DNA of 64,000 nt. Source: a virus. The notes beneath the pieces are model-generated. The model was given only the letters and a program-made list of their open reading frames with translations, had not been told where the DNA came from and searched no databases. Below are positions 53,301 to 60,184 of this stretch, one piece after another; position 1 is the first letter of the stretch; each line of letters starts with the position of its first letter. The stretch covers positions 1 through 64,000 of the IMG/VR virus record IMGVR_UViG_3300032117_000015; one strand, 5' to 3'. The position numbers and the translations under genes are program-made.

Positions 53301-56209
53301 GCTGGAATAAAGCACCCGTCTGTTGAATCATATTCAACAGTTGTAATTGTATCACCGTTAATTAATGTTACATTATTAGCGATAACAATAAAACTTTGAC
53401 TGTTAAATGTATAATCTCTTCCGTAAACTAATTGAGTTTTAATATTATTAGAAGTACGATAAACTCCTACCGCTTTATTAGATAATGTATCTAATGTAAA
53501 CACATTTGATAGAGGATATGTTTTTACTCTATAATCGACTACAGTAAGATTAGTAATTGTAGATGCACCATACGGAACCATATCACTAAAATAATATGGT
53601 GCGGTATTAGGTTTATTTGCATTAAGTTTTTGTAAGATTAAATCAACTATAGTGACTGGGTCTCCATCGATTCCTAATGTTTCAGCTGTTTTTATAAAAT
53701 TTCTTTTGAAACTATTATAGTCATCTTTTGCAGTTTCAATAGCATTAATAATATTATTCGATTGATTTGTAATATGATATAAACTTAAACTTATTGGACC
53801 ACTGTGTTGTACAAATTTTGTGCCGTATTGAGTTATATTTCCAAGATCTCGTAAATTGCTATCTCCTGGAAAAATTCCAACAAATCCTGATGGCAAATTA
53901 TCAATAATACTATTAACGTGATCTGCTACTTCGCCTAACGTAAATGTTCCAATGACATCATTCATTGGATTGTTTTGAAGATTCAATGGAATTTCATAAT
54001 AACCGTTACTATTAATAGCCTGTGAAGCAAAAGCACGAATAGTTAATACATCGCCAGTGCCTATGCTAGTATTCAATACTATTTGTTTGTATTGCGGTGT
54101 TGATATGATAGTCCACAAAGTTGAATCTAATCTAGAACTATTAACATAAACTTTTACAACTAAATCTGCTAAATTATTAATGTCATCAAAAATATCAATA
54201 TTAAAATTATTTGTTTGTGTTGATCCATCATAGATTCTAATAGCGGCTTGTACTATTGATGTATTACAAATTTGCCATCCATTTACATAACTAGACACTC
54301 CAACAAAATTATTTTTTAACAAATAACCGGTGTTAATACCTTGATTAATAACCGCCGTTGTTTCTTTATAATTAAAAGTGTCCGATGCTAAATCAAAACT
54401 AAACACAATGTCGCCAATATTTGCAACATTTAGATAACTTAGAGGAAATCCTAAACTGGAGTCATCGTTACCTGTGCCAACTTTATAGGAAAATATTTTT
54501 GTTCCTATAAAACTTGAACCGTTATACTTACTTGTATCTCCAAAGCTGATTCCTTCACTATCAAATATATCAAATAAAGGAGGCTGGTTTGTAGCTGTTT
54601 TTTGTTGCCCGGCAATCCAAGTTGTACCGTCATACCAGTATAACTGACTTTGATTTTTTATACCTTGAAGAACTAACACTATCTGATTTTCAATCGGTGT
54701 ATGTACTTGGGTCAAGTGTATTTGATTGCGTCCTTGAATGTTTATAAAACTGACTTCGTAGATATTGTTTTTAACTAAAGGATCATAGTCATTAGTGAAA
54801 AGAATACGCTGTCCTGCTGATACAGGAATTCCATCGATATTATACCCAAGCGTTCCTTCAATTGAAGAAAATACATCAGTAGTAAATGTATCTACCAAAT
54901 CAATGTCTTGTATTGCAGTTGTACCTAAATTAAATAATTTAAGTCCTGCTTCAAATTCAATAATAGGTCTTATAGCTCTTGTTGTTTGATCCAAACTTGG
55001 AGTGTCACCATTATATGTTATACTAGTTTCGATAACATCCTTATGGAACCAACGATTATAACGACTCCAAGGGTTATGGTCAGTGCTTGCTCTATTAATT
55101 ACAATATAATCTTTATTACTTGCAAATCCAGTTGAGTCGTCGAATGGTGTGGAATCGAATGGATCAGCTCCAAATTCGACTGCCTCGTTAGAAGAATAAG
55201 GGCTTACGATTTCTAAAATAGATTCTGAAATTAATTTAATTGCTGTGCCGACACCTTCAACATAATAGTGTCCTGTAGCATAACTAGAAGGTATTACATT
55301 ACCTCCAAAATTAATTTTCATGCCGTTGCTTAGTGCTGTACCGTCGGGCAAAATATAAACTTGTTTTCCAATAATATCATTTTCGACATCAAGTGTTGTT
55401 TCGTCTACAATGTCATAAATTTCAATTGCGCCGCCTACATTAATATCTGTTTCGCTTTGGTAAAATAATAAACTAGGTGCATCGATTGGAACTTCAAATG
55501 TTATTGTCCCGCTTTCTACACTATGAGCACTTACATTTTTTGTATATAGATACGCAGTTCCTAAACTACGTTCAGTCATAAAGCTGAACGGATTTCCTAA
55601 ACTAGTAATATTAAAATTATAAGTTTGTCCTCTATATAATTTTAAGGTAGGATTCAAAGTTAATCCGTCTGGGGTAAACAAATATTCATTAGTGTCCCCT
55701 TCTGACTGTAGCTGAACATTATATGTACTATTTGCACCTGTAGGTTGTCCGTAGATTGTAATAACTGTTGGACCGTTTGGTAACCAATAGTAATCTTGGA
55801 AATTAATAAACTTATCCCAGTCAATATGTGGATCCCAACTATAAAATTCTTGTTTGTTTAGTCTTGCATGATTACTTGTATTTGCACCGAATACATTTAA
55901 TTGATTAATATAATCTTGATAGTCTTTAAAAAATGTTGTGTTTCCTAAAGTATCTGTAACTGTCAACCCCGGCTCTAACTGATAATTTTGGCGAATATTA
56001 TTAGCGGCTTGAACATATACATCTGTTCCGGTAGCGGCTTTTGCATTTTTACGACCAATAAATCCACTAGTTTTAGTAATTGTTCCTGGCTGATATAATT
56101 GATCAATTGTTGCTTGCAAAAACTTTTTGTTTGCACTTGACTGATAAAAATCAGGAAGAAAATTAACACCTAATCCAGTGTTGCCGGTTGGAATGTTGTC
56201 ATTAGTCAT
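41372..56209 (-). CDS. giant virion protein (baseplate/tail-associated), 4945 residues
   Basis: One intact 14.8-kb gene directly after gp6, in the place of T4 gp7/gp8/gp10. The N-terminus (FLPDFYQSSANKKFLQATID, NHARLNKQEFYSWDPHIDW) resembles large structural proteins of other T4-like phages. Four aromatic modules with W/Y..G..V.Y...YY pattern (near residues 1430, 1560, 1740 and 2235) look like carbohydrate-binding CBM5/12 folds. Residues about 2130-2700 hold FG-GAP-like propeller blades (ENFGSSITFGNNTLYVGA, FGNSIAVSSYGDYIAISDD). Two GGxGY beta domains lie near 3140-3200 and 3500-3575. The last 1200 residues are repeated beta modules. A host-surface contact role is likely; it could replace gp7 plus gp10. 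Confidence 0.75.
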   Translation of the reverse strand: MTNDNIPTGNTGLGVNFLPDFYQSSANKKFLQATIDQLYQPGTITKTSGFIGRKNAKAATGTDVYVQAANNIRQNYQLEPGLTVTDTLGNTTFFKDYQDYINQLNVFGANTSNHARLNKQEFYSWDPHIDWDKFINFQDYYWLPNGPTVITIYGQPTGANSTYNVQLQSEGDTNEYLFTPDGLTLNPTLKLYRGQTYNFNITSLGNPFSFMTERSLGTAYLYTKNVSAHSVESGTITFEVPIDAPSLLFYQSETDINVGGAIEIYDIVDETTLDVENDIIGKQVYILPDGTALSNGMKINFGGNVIPSSYATGHYYVEGVGTAIKLISESILEIVSPYSSNEAVEFGADPFDSTPFDDSTGFASNKDYIVINRASTDHNPWSRYNRWFHKDVIETSITYNGDTPSLDQTTRAIRPIIEFEAGLKLFNLGTTAIQDIDLVDTFTTDVFSSIEGTLGYNIDGIPVSAGQRILFTNDYDPLVKNNIYEVSFINIQGRNQIHLTQVHTPIENQIVLVLQGIKNQSQLYWYDGTTWIAGQQKTATNQPPLFDIFDSEGISFGDTSKYNGSSFIGTKIFSYKVGTGNDDSSLGFPLSYLNVANIGDIVFSFDLASDTFNYKETTAVINQGINTGYLLKNNFVGVSSYVNGWQICNTSIVQAAIRIYDGSTQTNNFNIDIFDDINNLADLVVKVYVNSSRLDSTLWTIISTPQYKQIVLNTSIGTGDVLTIRAFASQAINSNGYYEIPLNLQNNPMNDVIGTFTLGEVADHVNSIIDNLPSGFVGIFPGDSNLRDLGNITQYGTKFVQHSGPISLSLYHITNQSNNIINAIETAKDDYNSFKRNFIKTAETLGIDGDPVTIVDLILQKLNANKPNTAPYYFSDMVPYGASTITNLTVVDYRVKTYPLSNVFTLDTLSNKAVGVYRTSNNIKTQLVYGRDYTFNSQSFIVIANNVTLINGDTITTVEYDSTDGCFIPATPSKLGMWPAFIPQLYLDTTLITPQNVIQGHDGSILLAYGDYRDALILELETRIFNNIKVKYDTTIFDIADIIPGYNRTNDYSLSEFNEVLAPSFYQWSGLVGIDFTQPLSYDKSNSFTFNYKESVSPDNNSVPAFWRGIYRWMLDTDRPHLCPWEMLGFSQQPSWWTSVYGPAPYTSNNLVMWQDLAAGLVKQPGLPAVKLSNYVRPFLTQHIPVDEFGNLVSPIVSGLATGPINYSTNNAFVFGDISPVESAWRRSSYYPFSVIVTSMLLTPAKTFGLLLDRSRVERNVAGQFVYKDTGLRIRPADIQIPSIYSSTSRTQTAGIVNYVVDLILNIIFSNNQDSYNSYKSNLSNLVPKLSYRVGAFTNQDQFKLLLESKTPLSTGSVFIPNESYKVFLNTSSPVKKLTYSGIIITKLSTGYEIKGYSKTQPYFNYYNYLQSGISINVGGISESFSQWTQGQSYVAGQIVKYGITYYRAKVNSTAGISFNSDYFSPLDTLPIVGGVNATFREAWDKSALLTLPYGTQLSTIQEVVDFMLGYEQYLIDNGFQFNNFNNNLNAVTNWSTSVKEFMFWTTQNWSNGEEKWADWLPNQVYSYGTVVKYEGDYYSAQYNIPASPIFDTNVWLLLPGLSNIGSSAISLSPGASGVTFTTELTVVDSISNPFNSYEIFKVDGTPFKTTELDSYRDGNVVTYTPRTADGIYCASFYLIQNEHVVIIDNVDIFNDVIYNPPSGYRRDRIKLSGYVTTGWYGGLDIPGFVFDGATVENWQPWQDYNMADIVAYQGSYYSANAFTAGTSTFVPSSWARLSSQPSAKLLPNWTNLATQFVDFYSLNVDNFSSQQQKFAQHLIGYQTRQYLDNIIQDPVSEFKFYQGMIREKGTQNVLNHLFGVLSEDKAESLIFYEEWALRTGRYGASNAFEDIEVVLDQSKFRNNPQGFLLTNNINNNINSFINQYTPNDIYVKPLGYNSNPFPAIDNYQPLLRSAGYVNSADVAISIGQLSDIVTQDIGSLNNGQYVWTAFEGASWNIYRFSDLQIRASSVTYTNGVLTITTQNIDPLVVGQYIGLAEVAMLQGFYEVTSVSLNTFTVNASIQNFPVSFTEANQLVIYALVTRRTSSIDNLDQIPVSHIAPGELVWTDDDGTGNWATWEYSPVYNLSSIPNQTPTTSFQFGSTIGMNSQGSILAITSGSTGVVTTFDKAGILVPWVQRSTLDQPFITQHIPGQPSLYVKPTQIATVIGISTNGEWLATGHPAVSRVATNYVGAYNSGNTYVSGNIVSYNNVYYEALQTTSGTTPSSTTLAWQIIPYIPANEISGINSTIVGQGAISIYQKDLDNNYNLVDTIISPNPTTGENFGSSITFGNNTLYVGATGYNNGTGRVYKLSYKTIVMATTQYNPVGSSLNTLVVNSTSGIRAGMIVTGSGYTSNQTVDYVLTKLILVNANSLVNVVFSTVNVLDSMTVTGTNILPNTKIVSQGTEIVLVNGMQTVLSYFIIGSPQDIDASITQVVIDNNVNLTFGVSSVIKLNTILLDSPVDKNSLPSGQLQFIINTWAYDSTIDSSNTTNFGQYTKLSLDSSTLLISSSGKVNVYKDAGAGFVTSQVLTGSDSRFGNSIAVSSYGDYIAISDDTQGTPTKPKQGIVNVYGYSSNGYTLTQTLVNANPEVDALFGNKIEFMNDYQTIVVYSPNGDTTVTTTFDENLTTFDKKSTDFITKIVSSGRVDVYDRYNINWVFSESLKTSNSVGDGYGIGFAVGSNQVVVGAPTAFNQGTQSGQVYAYTKLNNNLTWTITRQQVDIPDVSKIRKAFLYNKSLGTLVTYLDVIDPLQGKIAGPAQEEIKYQTFYDPATYSYSDGTVTVNVAPSNGIEGWWSDQPLGRLWWDLRTAKFLNNYFDDPLYGTNTWNTLASGASIDVYEWVSYSQLPAVWDSLADTSTGLALGISGTSLYGNSAYSLTQVYDNVSKTFKNTYYFWVKNKKIIPNVDGRNMAANDVASLIANPRGQDYTCLALTGTNSFSLINASQYLNATDIVLAIEYWLIDKNDQNIHSQWKLISNDPAVDLPSGIEQKWFDSLCGIDTGGRPVPDPTLPVKLRYGIENRPRQSMFVNRIEALKEFIERVNIVLSTYQTTNSRDISPLETFDPAPTEISGLWDKSFDTDTELRFANVGSFSTPSLTPIITNGRITGINVISAGRGYAVAPYIEISGSGEAAIVRATINALGEITGANIINSGVGYNSSTTATVRGYSALIKSDSTSLGAWSIYAYDNTTATWSKTLTQSYNVNNYWSYADWFATGYNQYTAADYLVSTFADLNTIYPTIGQVVKIATVNAGGWLLLEKYANSTSIDWTQSYNVIGIQNGTIQFNSSLYEFSGTNVGYDSNTFDGGDFDVQASAELRIILNTIKNNLLIDDLKQNYLDLFFTSVRFAHSEQPFIDWIFKTSFVRATHTVGTLNQPVNYPVDNLNNFQDYVAEVKPYRTKVREYISNYTGLDTNESAVTDFDLQPTFVNGTSTAIDVIVANNQLESTSGLLQTYPWKFWTDNLGFSVTDIIITNGGSGYANIPEVIISTPTGINGITAEAVAYIANGKVNRVVILTNKNGSGYLSAPTIAFNGGLGDNGVPATAVAIIGDGIIRSNLTALKFDRINSGYYISNIKQTDTFTGSSSKVQFALTWAPDVRVGESTVTIDGIPVLRELYKMAIVKSTSNGYTQYSGTITFTDAPSTGSTIVVTYSKDVSIMGATDRIQYYYNPTTGQLGKDLSQLMTGVDYGGTIVSGLDFNIAGGWGSTPYMTDTWDSRDPTFNDYAVQVAANTHVFTLPYTPAAGTNINIYYVKQKTFSFTSDGSTVTYSFDQNLISPTVTVTTTALTAGVTTTYTSLNSSGFTVNVGSTLGIVPGMKLYGQGFLNRQQVVRIVNSTSIIIDSIPDNLSYYRSYNSSGSATTTLVISSTAKIIPGMLISGTGFTSGQTVVKVVDKTTLIISAIPDATPANGETITFTSIPANGKTITFSNIAGGYILTLNSVSNLKVGTVVSNSLVPAGAFTTGVTYTISSIGTTDFTLIGALSNEAGITFIATGPGTGTGTAATASAFSYDTKITAIDTTHNTVTLDQVLLLNIVNSTQITFTENLTELKDVVIVPGSISLSTPYASGSLINVTGTYNPIRLDDPNFGTMSQTNANAIIPTPVIGNTLTTTSVGGGGALITVSFGAVDDGGSASSTPVSTLDGMIIDQLVSNTIEIPASFVVGAGDQFILRESTSDGSVPTPDANYDTKLDGGNLAYTTATGIAADDIVLDGDGLITPTNSPAPEEVVPGQVVDTLAIKVYDQTNSGSANIKDISYLTDDTTYTYAIGQTPNNPRAIIVKLGSNILTYNSDYVVNYQTATIELVSTVNNQLVATAPTANQLLSIYSIGFSGSNVLDIDYFIGDGTTVDFVTRASWTNSATSLVYVNGVATQVVLFKTDSTYSIEGQTGIQFATAPAVGALINYIIVSGLQQTFAVTTTQTIAPIANTSTYTLSYPIGNNLPNESNMIVRVGQSILQAPNNSYFTIKGNRLNYSIDPSKATPNSVPVGNVVVYAGNNLLNPASDYTVDPSGINVKINRNIYSQYSGQQLIVSIVTNNGYSYNASSGQITFTTVPTGTVEVISSYVQDVLDIQRTTVQYSSNYSITPGTTQFYTYKNIAGGIINLDRAVIDSNYVWVIKNTTLLTSSIDYVLNSDLQSITLGIKLVAGDTITLITFGSNLLSTSSISYMQFKDMLNRVSYKRLNLNKQVKLAQDLNWNDTTIVVTDASQLDAPNPAGNKPGIVEIRGERIEYFTISGNILGQLRRGTLGTGVYNLNKAGTIVQGIGPSETIPYNDTILTKKITSLGTTSVNVGYTISSADQVEVFVGGQNDMVRLKKSAYSVFDINKAPYSPAGDVSYPADFTVNNTSTITLANAPLFGTEVTVVKKTGIPWDGKQYTGDVSVIYDSSTVANFIKAAPGVWYTGFKS

Positions 56210-59200
56210 TAACTATTTGCCCCATAATTTGCACTTGTTACTTGTTGTAAGTTTGCTGTTGATGTCAAAGCTGTACCTGTTACTGTTTTAAGATTGCTAG
56301 ATGTTAGCCCAGAAACAACTTGAATATTATCAGTTGTTGCACAACTTAAAAATATACTGTCGCTCGGGCATTGTATTTCAAATAAACTTCCAAAATATTG
56401 TCCTGTTTGTGATGGCACAATAACAAAACTAATAATATCTGGACTTAACTGAGTCATTACATAAGTTGATAATTCTGTAAAATAAAATGTATCGCCAAAA
56501 TCCCAGTTTGCTAGAGCAAAGAATTGATTAATTGCAGTTAGTACTCTTGCCGTTACGTTGGCACTAGATACTGCTGATGATGGATTAATCATAACATCAA
56601 ATGTTGCTTGTAGACTTGCATCAGCCGCTGGGCCAAACAATAATGTATATTTCACTGGGTGATAAACAATCTCATCTGAAATAGATTTAATTAGATTTAG
56701 ATTTGGTGCTAACAAACTATTAAGACTATCCTGGCTTGGCGGTAATGGTTCTGTTCCTACTGTGCCGCCAGCTACCCATTGTCTAAATGCAGTATCGTAA
56801 CTATTAGTCAATACATACAAATCAATAATATTGCTTGCGCCTGGATCGATTCTGGAATTGTAATCGGCGCTATGTGTGTATTGGAATCGAAGACCACTTC
56901 GCCCTACATACACTTTATAATCTAAAGTTGGCTGTAATTTTTCAACAGCGTTATTTGAAGAATACTGAACAACAGTTTGTGTATCTGCAAAATAAAAATA
57001 TTGTCCGTCGGTCCATTGAGATAATGGATATGCTAAAGACTTTGTTGCTAAGATAATTACTGGGCCGCTTTGTGGATCGTTGTAAACATACTTGTAATCT
57101 TCTTGACCAGTCGTAATTGTATATTTTTGTTCAACAATATATTGTGTTAAAGATCCAGGTTGCGGATTAACAATATCTAAAAATTCTTGAGGATTATCTA
57201 CGACACCATTGTTTAAAGGATCTGCAAAAGTAATAACAATTTTCTTAGGATCAATATATCCATCTTGTCCAATGTACTCACTAACTATTTGCCATTGATA
57301 ATCTGTTGTAAACGGTGTTGAACTACCAGGTTGCGTATTAATGTTTAATACTTTAATTACGTCTGTTACTGTTGTACTTGATACAACATCGTAAATTTTA
57401 ACAGTATCGTCAAAATAGAATGATACTTCTGAATCGCTTTCAAATACATATCGAAGAGAGCGTTGTGTAATAGTATAGTTTTCTCTGTTAGTTGTAAACA
57501 ATAAGAACCAGCTTGCATCTAATTGTGTATTAGAAGTATCGCCTTGGTTTGCTAAACTGAAATCACTAGATGAATTTAAATTGTTTTCGTAAACAATTTG
57601 CCAAGTTTGTGTCACTCCGTCATAACGCAAACCAAAAGAAGCATTACCGAAGATTAAATCAATCATTTGTGTTTGCACACTTGAACTTAATGTTGTAGAA
57701 AATGCAGGAATAATCTGTGCTAAAACTGCTTTATTTGGAATTGACTTACTTAATGTAATTGGGCCAAACCCTGTAGATAATAATTTACTAGTACCATCTC
57801 CTGTTAAAGAAATAACACTAGCCCATACATAACTTACTCCGCCTTCAGGCAAAGTTGTTCCTGCTGTAAGAGCATTATTTTTATAAGTGTTAAAATAATA
57901 ACCGGTTGGAGCAATGAATTTAACTAATGCACCAGGACCAACATATTGTAAATCTGTAGAAGTATTTCCAGATCCTACTATAAGTGCAGAAGTATCCGAT
58001 GCTCCTATGTAGCCAGATGAACTATTACTATCATTTGTTTGTGCATACCAAATTGCATTGATATTTGTATTAACATAATCAATAAAATTAGAATAGAAAA
58101 AGTTTCTAAGGTTTGGATCTTCAAGTATTGGTAAAACTACATTATCTATTACTCCTTGAATATCTGTTTGAGTAACATAGGTAAATGTAGTACCTGCGGT
58201 ATATGTTTGTTGATATACAATACCGTCATCGGCAAATAAATTAGTTGAACTATACTTGCCTGTTGGGTCTGTTAAATCAAAGTAGCGACTAATACCGCTA
58301 CTTGTTCTATTAATTGATTTTACTTTTGCAACTTGTAAACTTGCCGATAGTGGACTAATATTGTAATCTTCTCCAGTAATCATACGATTTTGCGTGTAGT
58401 ATGTTTGAGGAGCATTTTGTTTAATACTTGCATTAGTTTCGGTTTGTGTTGCATTAACAACAGATGATGCCAGTCCTAATGTTATTGTTAGTGTTTCTGG
58501 TGCATTAGCAGAAGAAATGTATGGAATAGAAATTGAAATATTATTAATGTCTGTTGGGTTAACAGTATATGATAAGTTATTACTAACACGATAGTATACT
58601 TTAAAATTTCCAAGTGGTAACTGACCGAATACACCGTCTGCAAAATTCAAAGTAATAGCATCATTAGTCTGTGTAGTAACGCTATAAATTGTTGTAATTT
58701 TTTGATTTAAACTATTATAGATAACATTATTTCCAGTAGTAGCCGGTACTTGAGTCCACAACACACTTTCGTTTCCTGCAGAATCTAGTTGCCATAACCA
58801 TACATCTGTATTGTTAATATTTTGTGTGTTAATGTTTATTTGTTCGTTACTACTAGGATTTGTAATTGTAAATGTAGCAGTATTCAATGTACCTTGTGTA
58901 AAGTAAAAGAAAAACCCTGTGCCTGGGCTACCTGCACCATACCCATCATCAGTGTACACACATGCGATTTGATTTCCAGTTTTTGGAGTTTCTTCGTAAA
59001 TGAATGTATTGTTTGCAAATGTTGTGCTACCAACTTCAAAATTCATCGAACGACCAGCTACAACAGAACTAAAATCATAGACAGATAGTCCTTCATTAAT
59101 AGTATTAAATCTGTATTGTGCTGTTGGAATATTATAAATTGTTGCTTTGTCGGCAGGATTTCCAAATTTTTGTGTCTGTGGAAAAGACGCATTTAGAATT

Positions 59201-59673
59201 TTGATAAATTGATCATACCAATTGCTGTTGCTTGCATCGTTCCAAGTAACAATTTGACCCGATAAGTTTCTGTTATTACTATCAATAACATCTTCTGTTG
59301 TTGTGATATTTGCAATTTTTAATAAACCACTTGCACTTATACTTCTACTTGGAACATAACTTACCAACTGAGCAAGGTTTAATAAACTTTGTCTACGCTC
59401 TGCTGTTTCAATAAAATTTTCACGGGCGTTTAAATCAACACGGAACGCAATGCTTTGTCCGACAAATGCAATAAGGTCGATTAATGCTAGATACTCGCTT
59501 GATTCAATATAATCGTTAAAATCTTCTGGAAAATTTGTACGAATATAATCAATCATTGTACGACGCAGATTGTTAAAATCATAACTTTGAAAGTCTGCGT
59601 TGGTGAATGTTTGATAAATTTTCTTCCAATCTTCAGAAAGTAAAAGATTATTTTGTCTAGTAGTTGAACCCAT
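56209..59673 (-). CDS. 6: baseplate wedge protein gp6-like
   Basis: A 1154-residue protein. The N-terminal region with LRRTMIDYIRTNFPEDFNDY, ALIDLIAFVGQSIAFRVDLNARENF and ETAERRQSLLNLAQLVSY is characteristic of the gp6/baseplate J family, which forms the hexagonal wedge ring. T4 gp6 has 660 residues, so this one carries about 500 extra, probably the beta-rich insertion in the middle. It ends one base into the giant gene start (TAATG-type). A late promoter box lies 19 bases upstream. Confidence 0.85.
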   Translation of the reverse strand: MGSTTRQNNLLLSEDWKKIYQTFTNADFQSYDFNNLRRTMIDYIRTNFPEDFNDYIESSEYLALIDLIAFVGQSIAFRVDLNARENFIETAERRQSLLNLAQLVSYVPSRSISASGLLKIANITTTEDVIDSNNRNLSGQIVTWNDASNSNWYDQFIKILNASFPQTQKFGNPADKATIYNIPTAQYRFNTINEGLSVYDFSSVVAGRSMNFEVGSTTFANNTFIYEETPKTGNQIACVYTDDGYGAGSPGTGFFFYFTQGTLNTATFTITNPSSNEQININTQNINNTDVWLWQLDSAGNESVLWTQVPATTGNNVIYNSLNQKITTIYSVTTQTNDAITLNFADGVFGQLPLGNFKVYYRVSNNLSYTVNPTDINNISISIPYISSANAPETLTITLGLASSVVNATQTETNASIKQNAPQTYYTQNRMITGEDYNISPLSASLQVAKVKSINRTSSGISRYFDLTDPTGKYSSTNLFADDGIVYQQTYTAGTTFTYVTQTDIQGVIDNVVLPILEDPNLRNFFYSNFIDYVNTNINAIWYAQTNDSNSSSGYIGASDTSALIVGSGNTSTDLQYVGPGALVKFIAPTGYYFNTYKNNALTAGTTLPEGGVSYVWASVISLTGDGTSKLLSTGFGPITLSKSIPNKAVLAQIIPAFSTTLSSSVQTQMIDLIFGNASFGLRYDGVTQTWQIVYENNLNSSSDFSLANQGDTSNTQLDASWFLLFTTNRENYTITQRSLRYVFESDSEVSFYFDDTVKIYDVVSSTTVTDVIKVLNINTQPGSSTPFTTDYQWQIVSEYIGQDGYIDPKKIVITFADPLNNGVVDNPQEFLDIVNPQPGSLTQYIVEQKYTITTGQEDYKYVYNDPQSGPVIILATKSLAYPLSQWTDGQYFYFADTQTVVQYSSNNAVEKLQPTLDYKVYVGRSGLRFQYTHSADYNSRIDPGASNIIDLYVLTNSYDTAFRQWVAGGTVGTEPLPPSQDSLNSLLAPNLNLIKSISDEIVYHPVKYTLLFGPAADASLQATFDVMINPSSAVSSANVTARVLTAINQFFALANWDFGDTFYFTELSTYVMTQLSPDIISFVIVPSQTGQYFGSLFEIQCPSDSIFLSCATTDNIQVVSGLTSSNLKTVTGTALTSTANLQQVTSANYGANS

Positions 59674-59691
59674 GATTTATCCTAATAATGG

Positions 59692-59699
59692 TATTTATC
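59692..59699 (-). promoter_or_regulatory. late promoter box GATAAATA
   Basis: Exact match on the minus strand, 19 bases before the gp6 start at 59673, within the gap after the gp25 gene. Confidence 0.6.
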
Positions 59700-59723
59700 G
59701 AATAAAATTAAGTACGTAGTTAA

Positions 59724-60173
59724 TTAAACAGTTACTTGCGACGATGTTAAACCGTTGTTTTGATCAAATTGCAACTGTATTTTTTCGCTTAGATTGTAGA
59801 TAGTATAACTCAAAGTAAACTGTACTTGAAGACCAGTATCATACTGTGAAACTATTACATTACTAGCTTGTACTCTTGGGTCTGCGTTAAGAATAGCATT
59901 GATATTTTGCAATAACAACCCTTTAACATCTTCTGTTAATGGTTCAAATAACAAGTCCCAAATAACACAACCATACGTAGGATTCATTAATCGCTCGCCT
60001 TGACGCACGTAGAAACTGTTTAGCAAATCCTGTTTAATTAATTCAAAGTCGTATAGAGCAAAATTTTTACTATTTTTATTAAGAGTACTAAACCCCCTGT
60101 ACATCTGAGGGCCAGTAATGTCTGGGTTTTGACTAGCAGGAATTGTTATTTTTGTATGTAAACTTGTAGACAT
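59724..60173 (-). CDS. 25: baseplate wedge protein gp25-like
   Basis: A 149-residue protein of the gp25/gpW-lysozyme-like fold. DFELIKQDLLNSFYVRQGERLMNPTYG and LLFEPLTEDVK with NADPRVQ (the EPR-like motif) are diagnostic. In contractile tails it sits at the wedge core and starts sheath polymerisation. Placed between the gp5-like hub and gp6, the conserved order of many contractile systems. Confidence 0.9.
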   Translation of the reverse strand: MSTSLHTKITIPASQNPDITGPQMYRGFSTLNKNSKNFALYDFELIKQDLLNSFYVRQGERLMNPTYGCVIWDLLFEPLTEDVKGLLLQNINAILNADPRVQASNVIVSQYDTGLQVQFTLSYTIYNLSEKIQLQFDQNNGLTSSQVTV

Positions 60174-60184
60174 TATTGTCCCCT

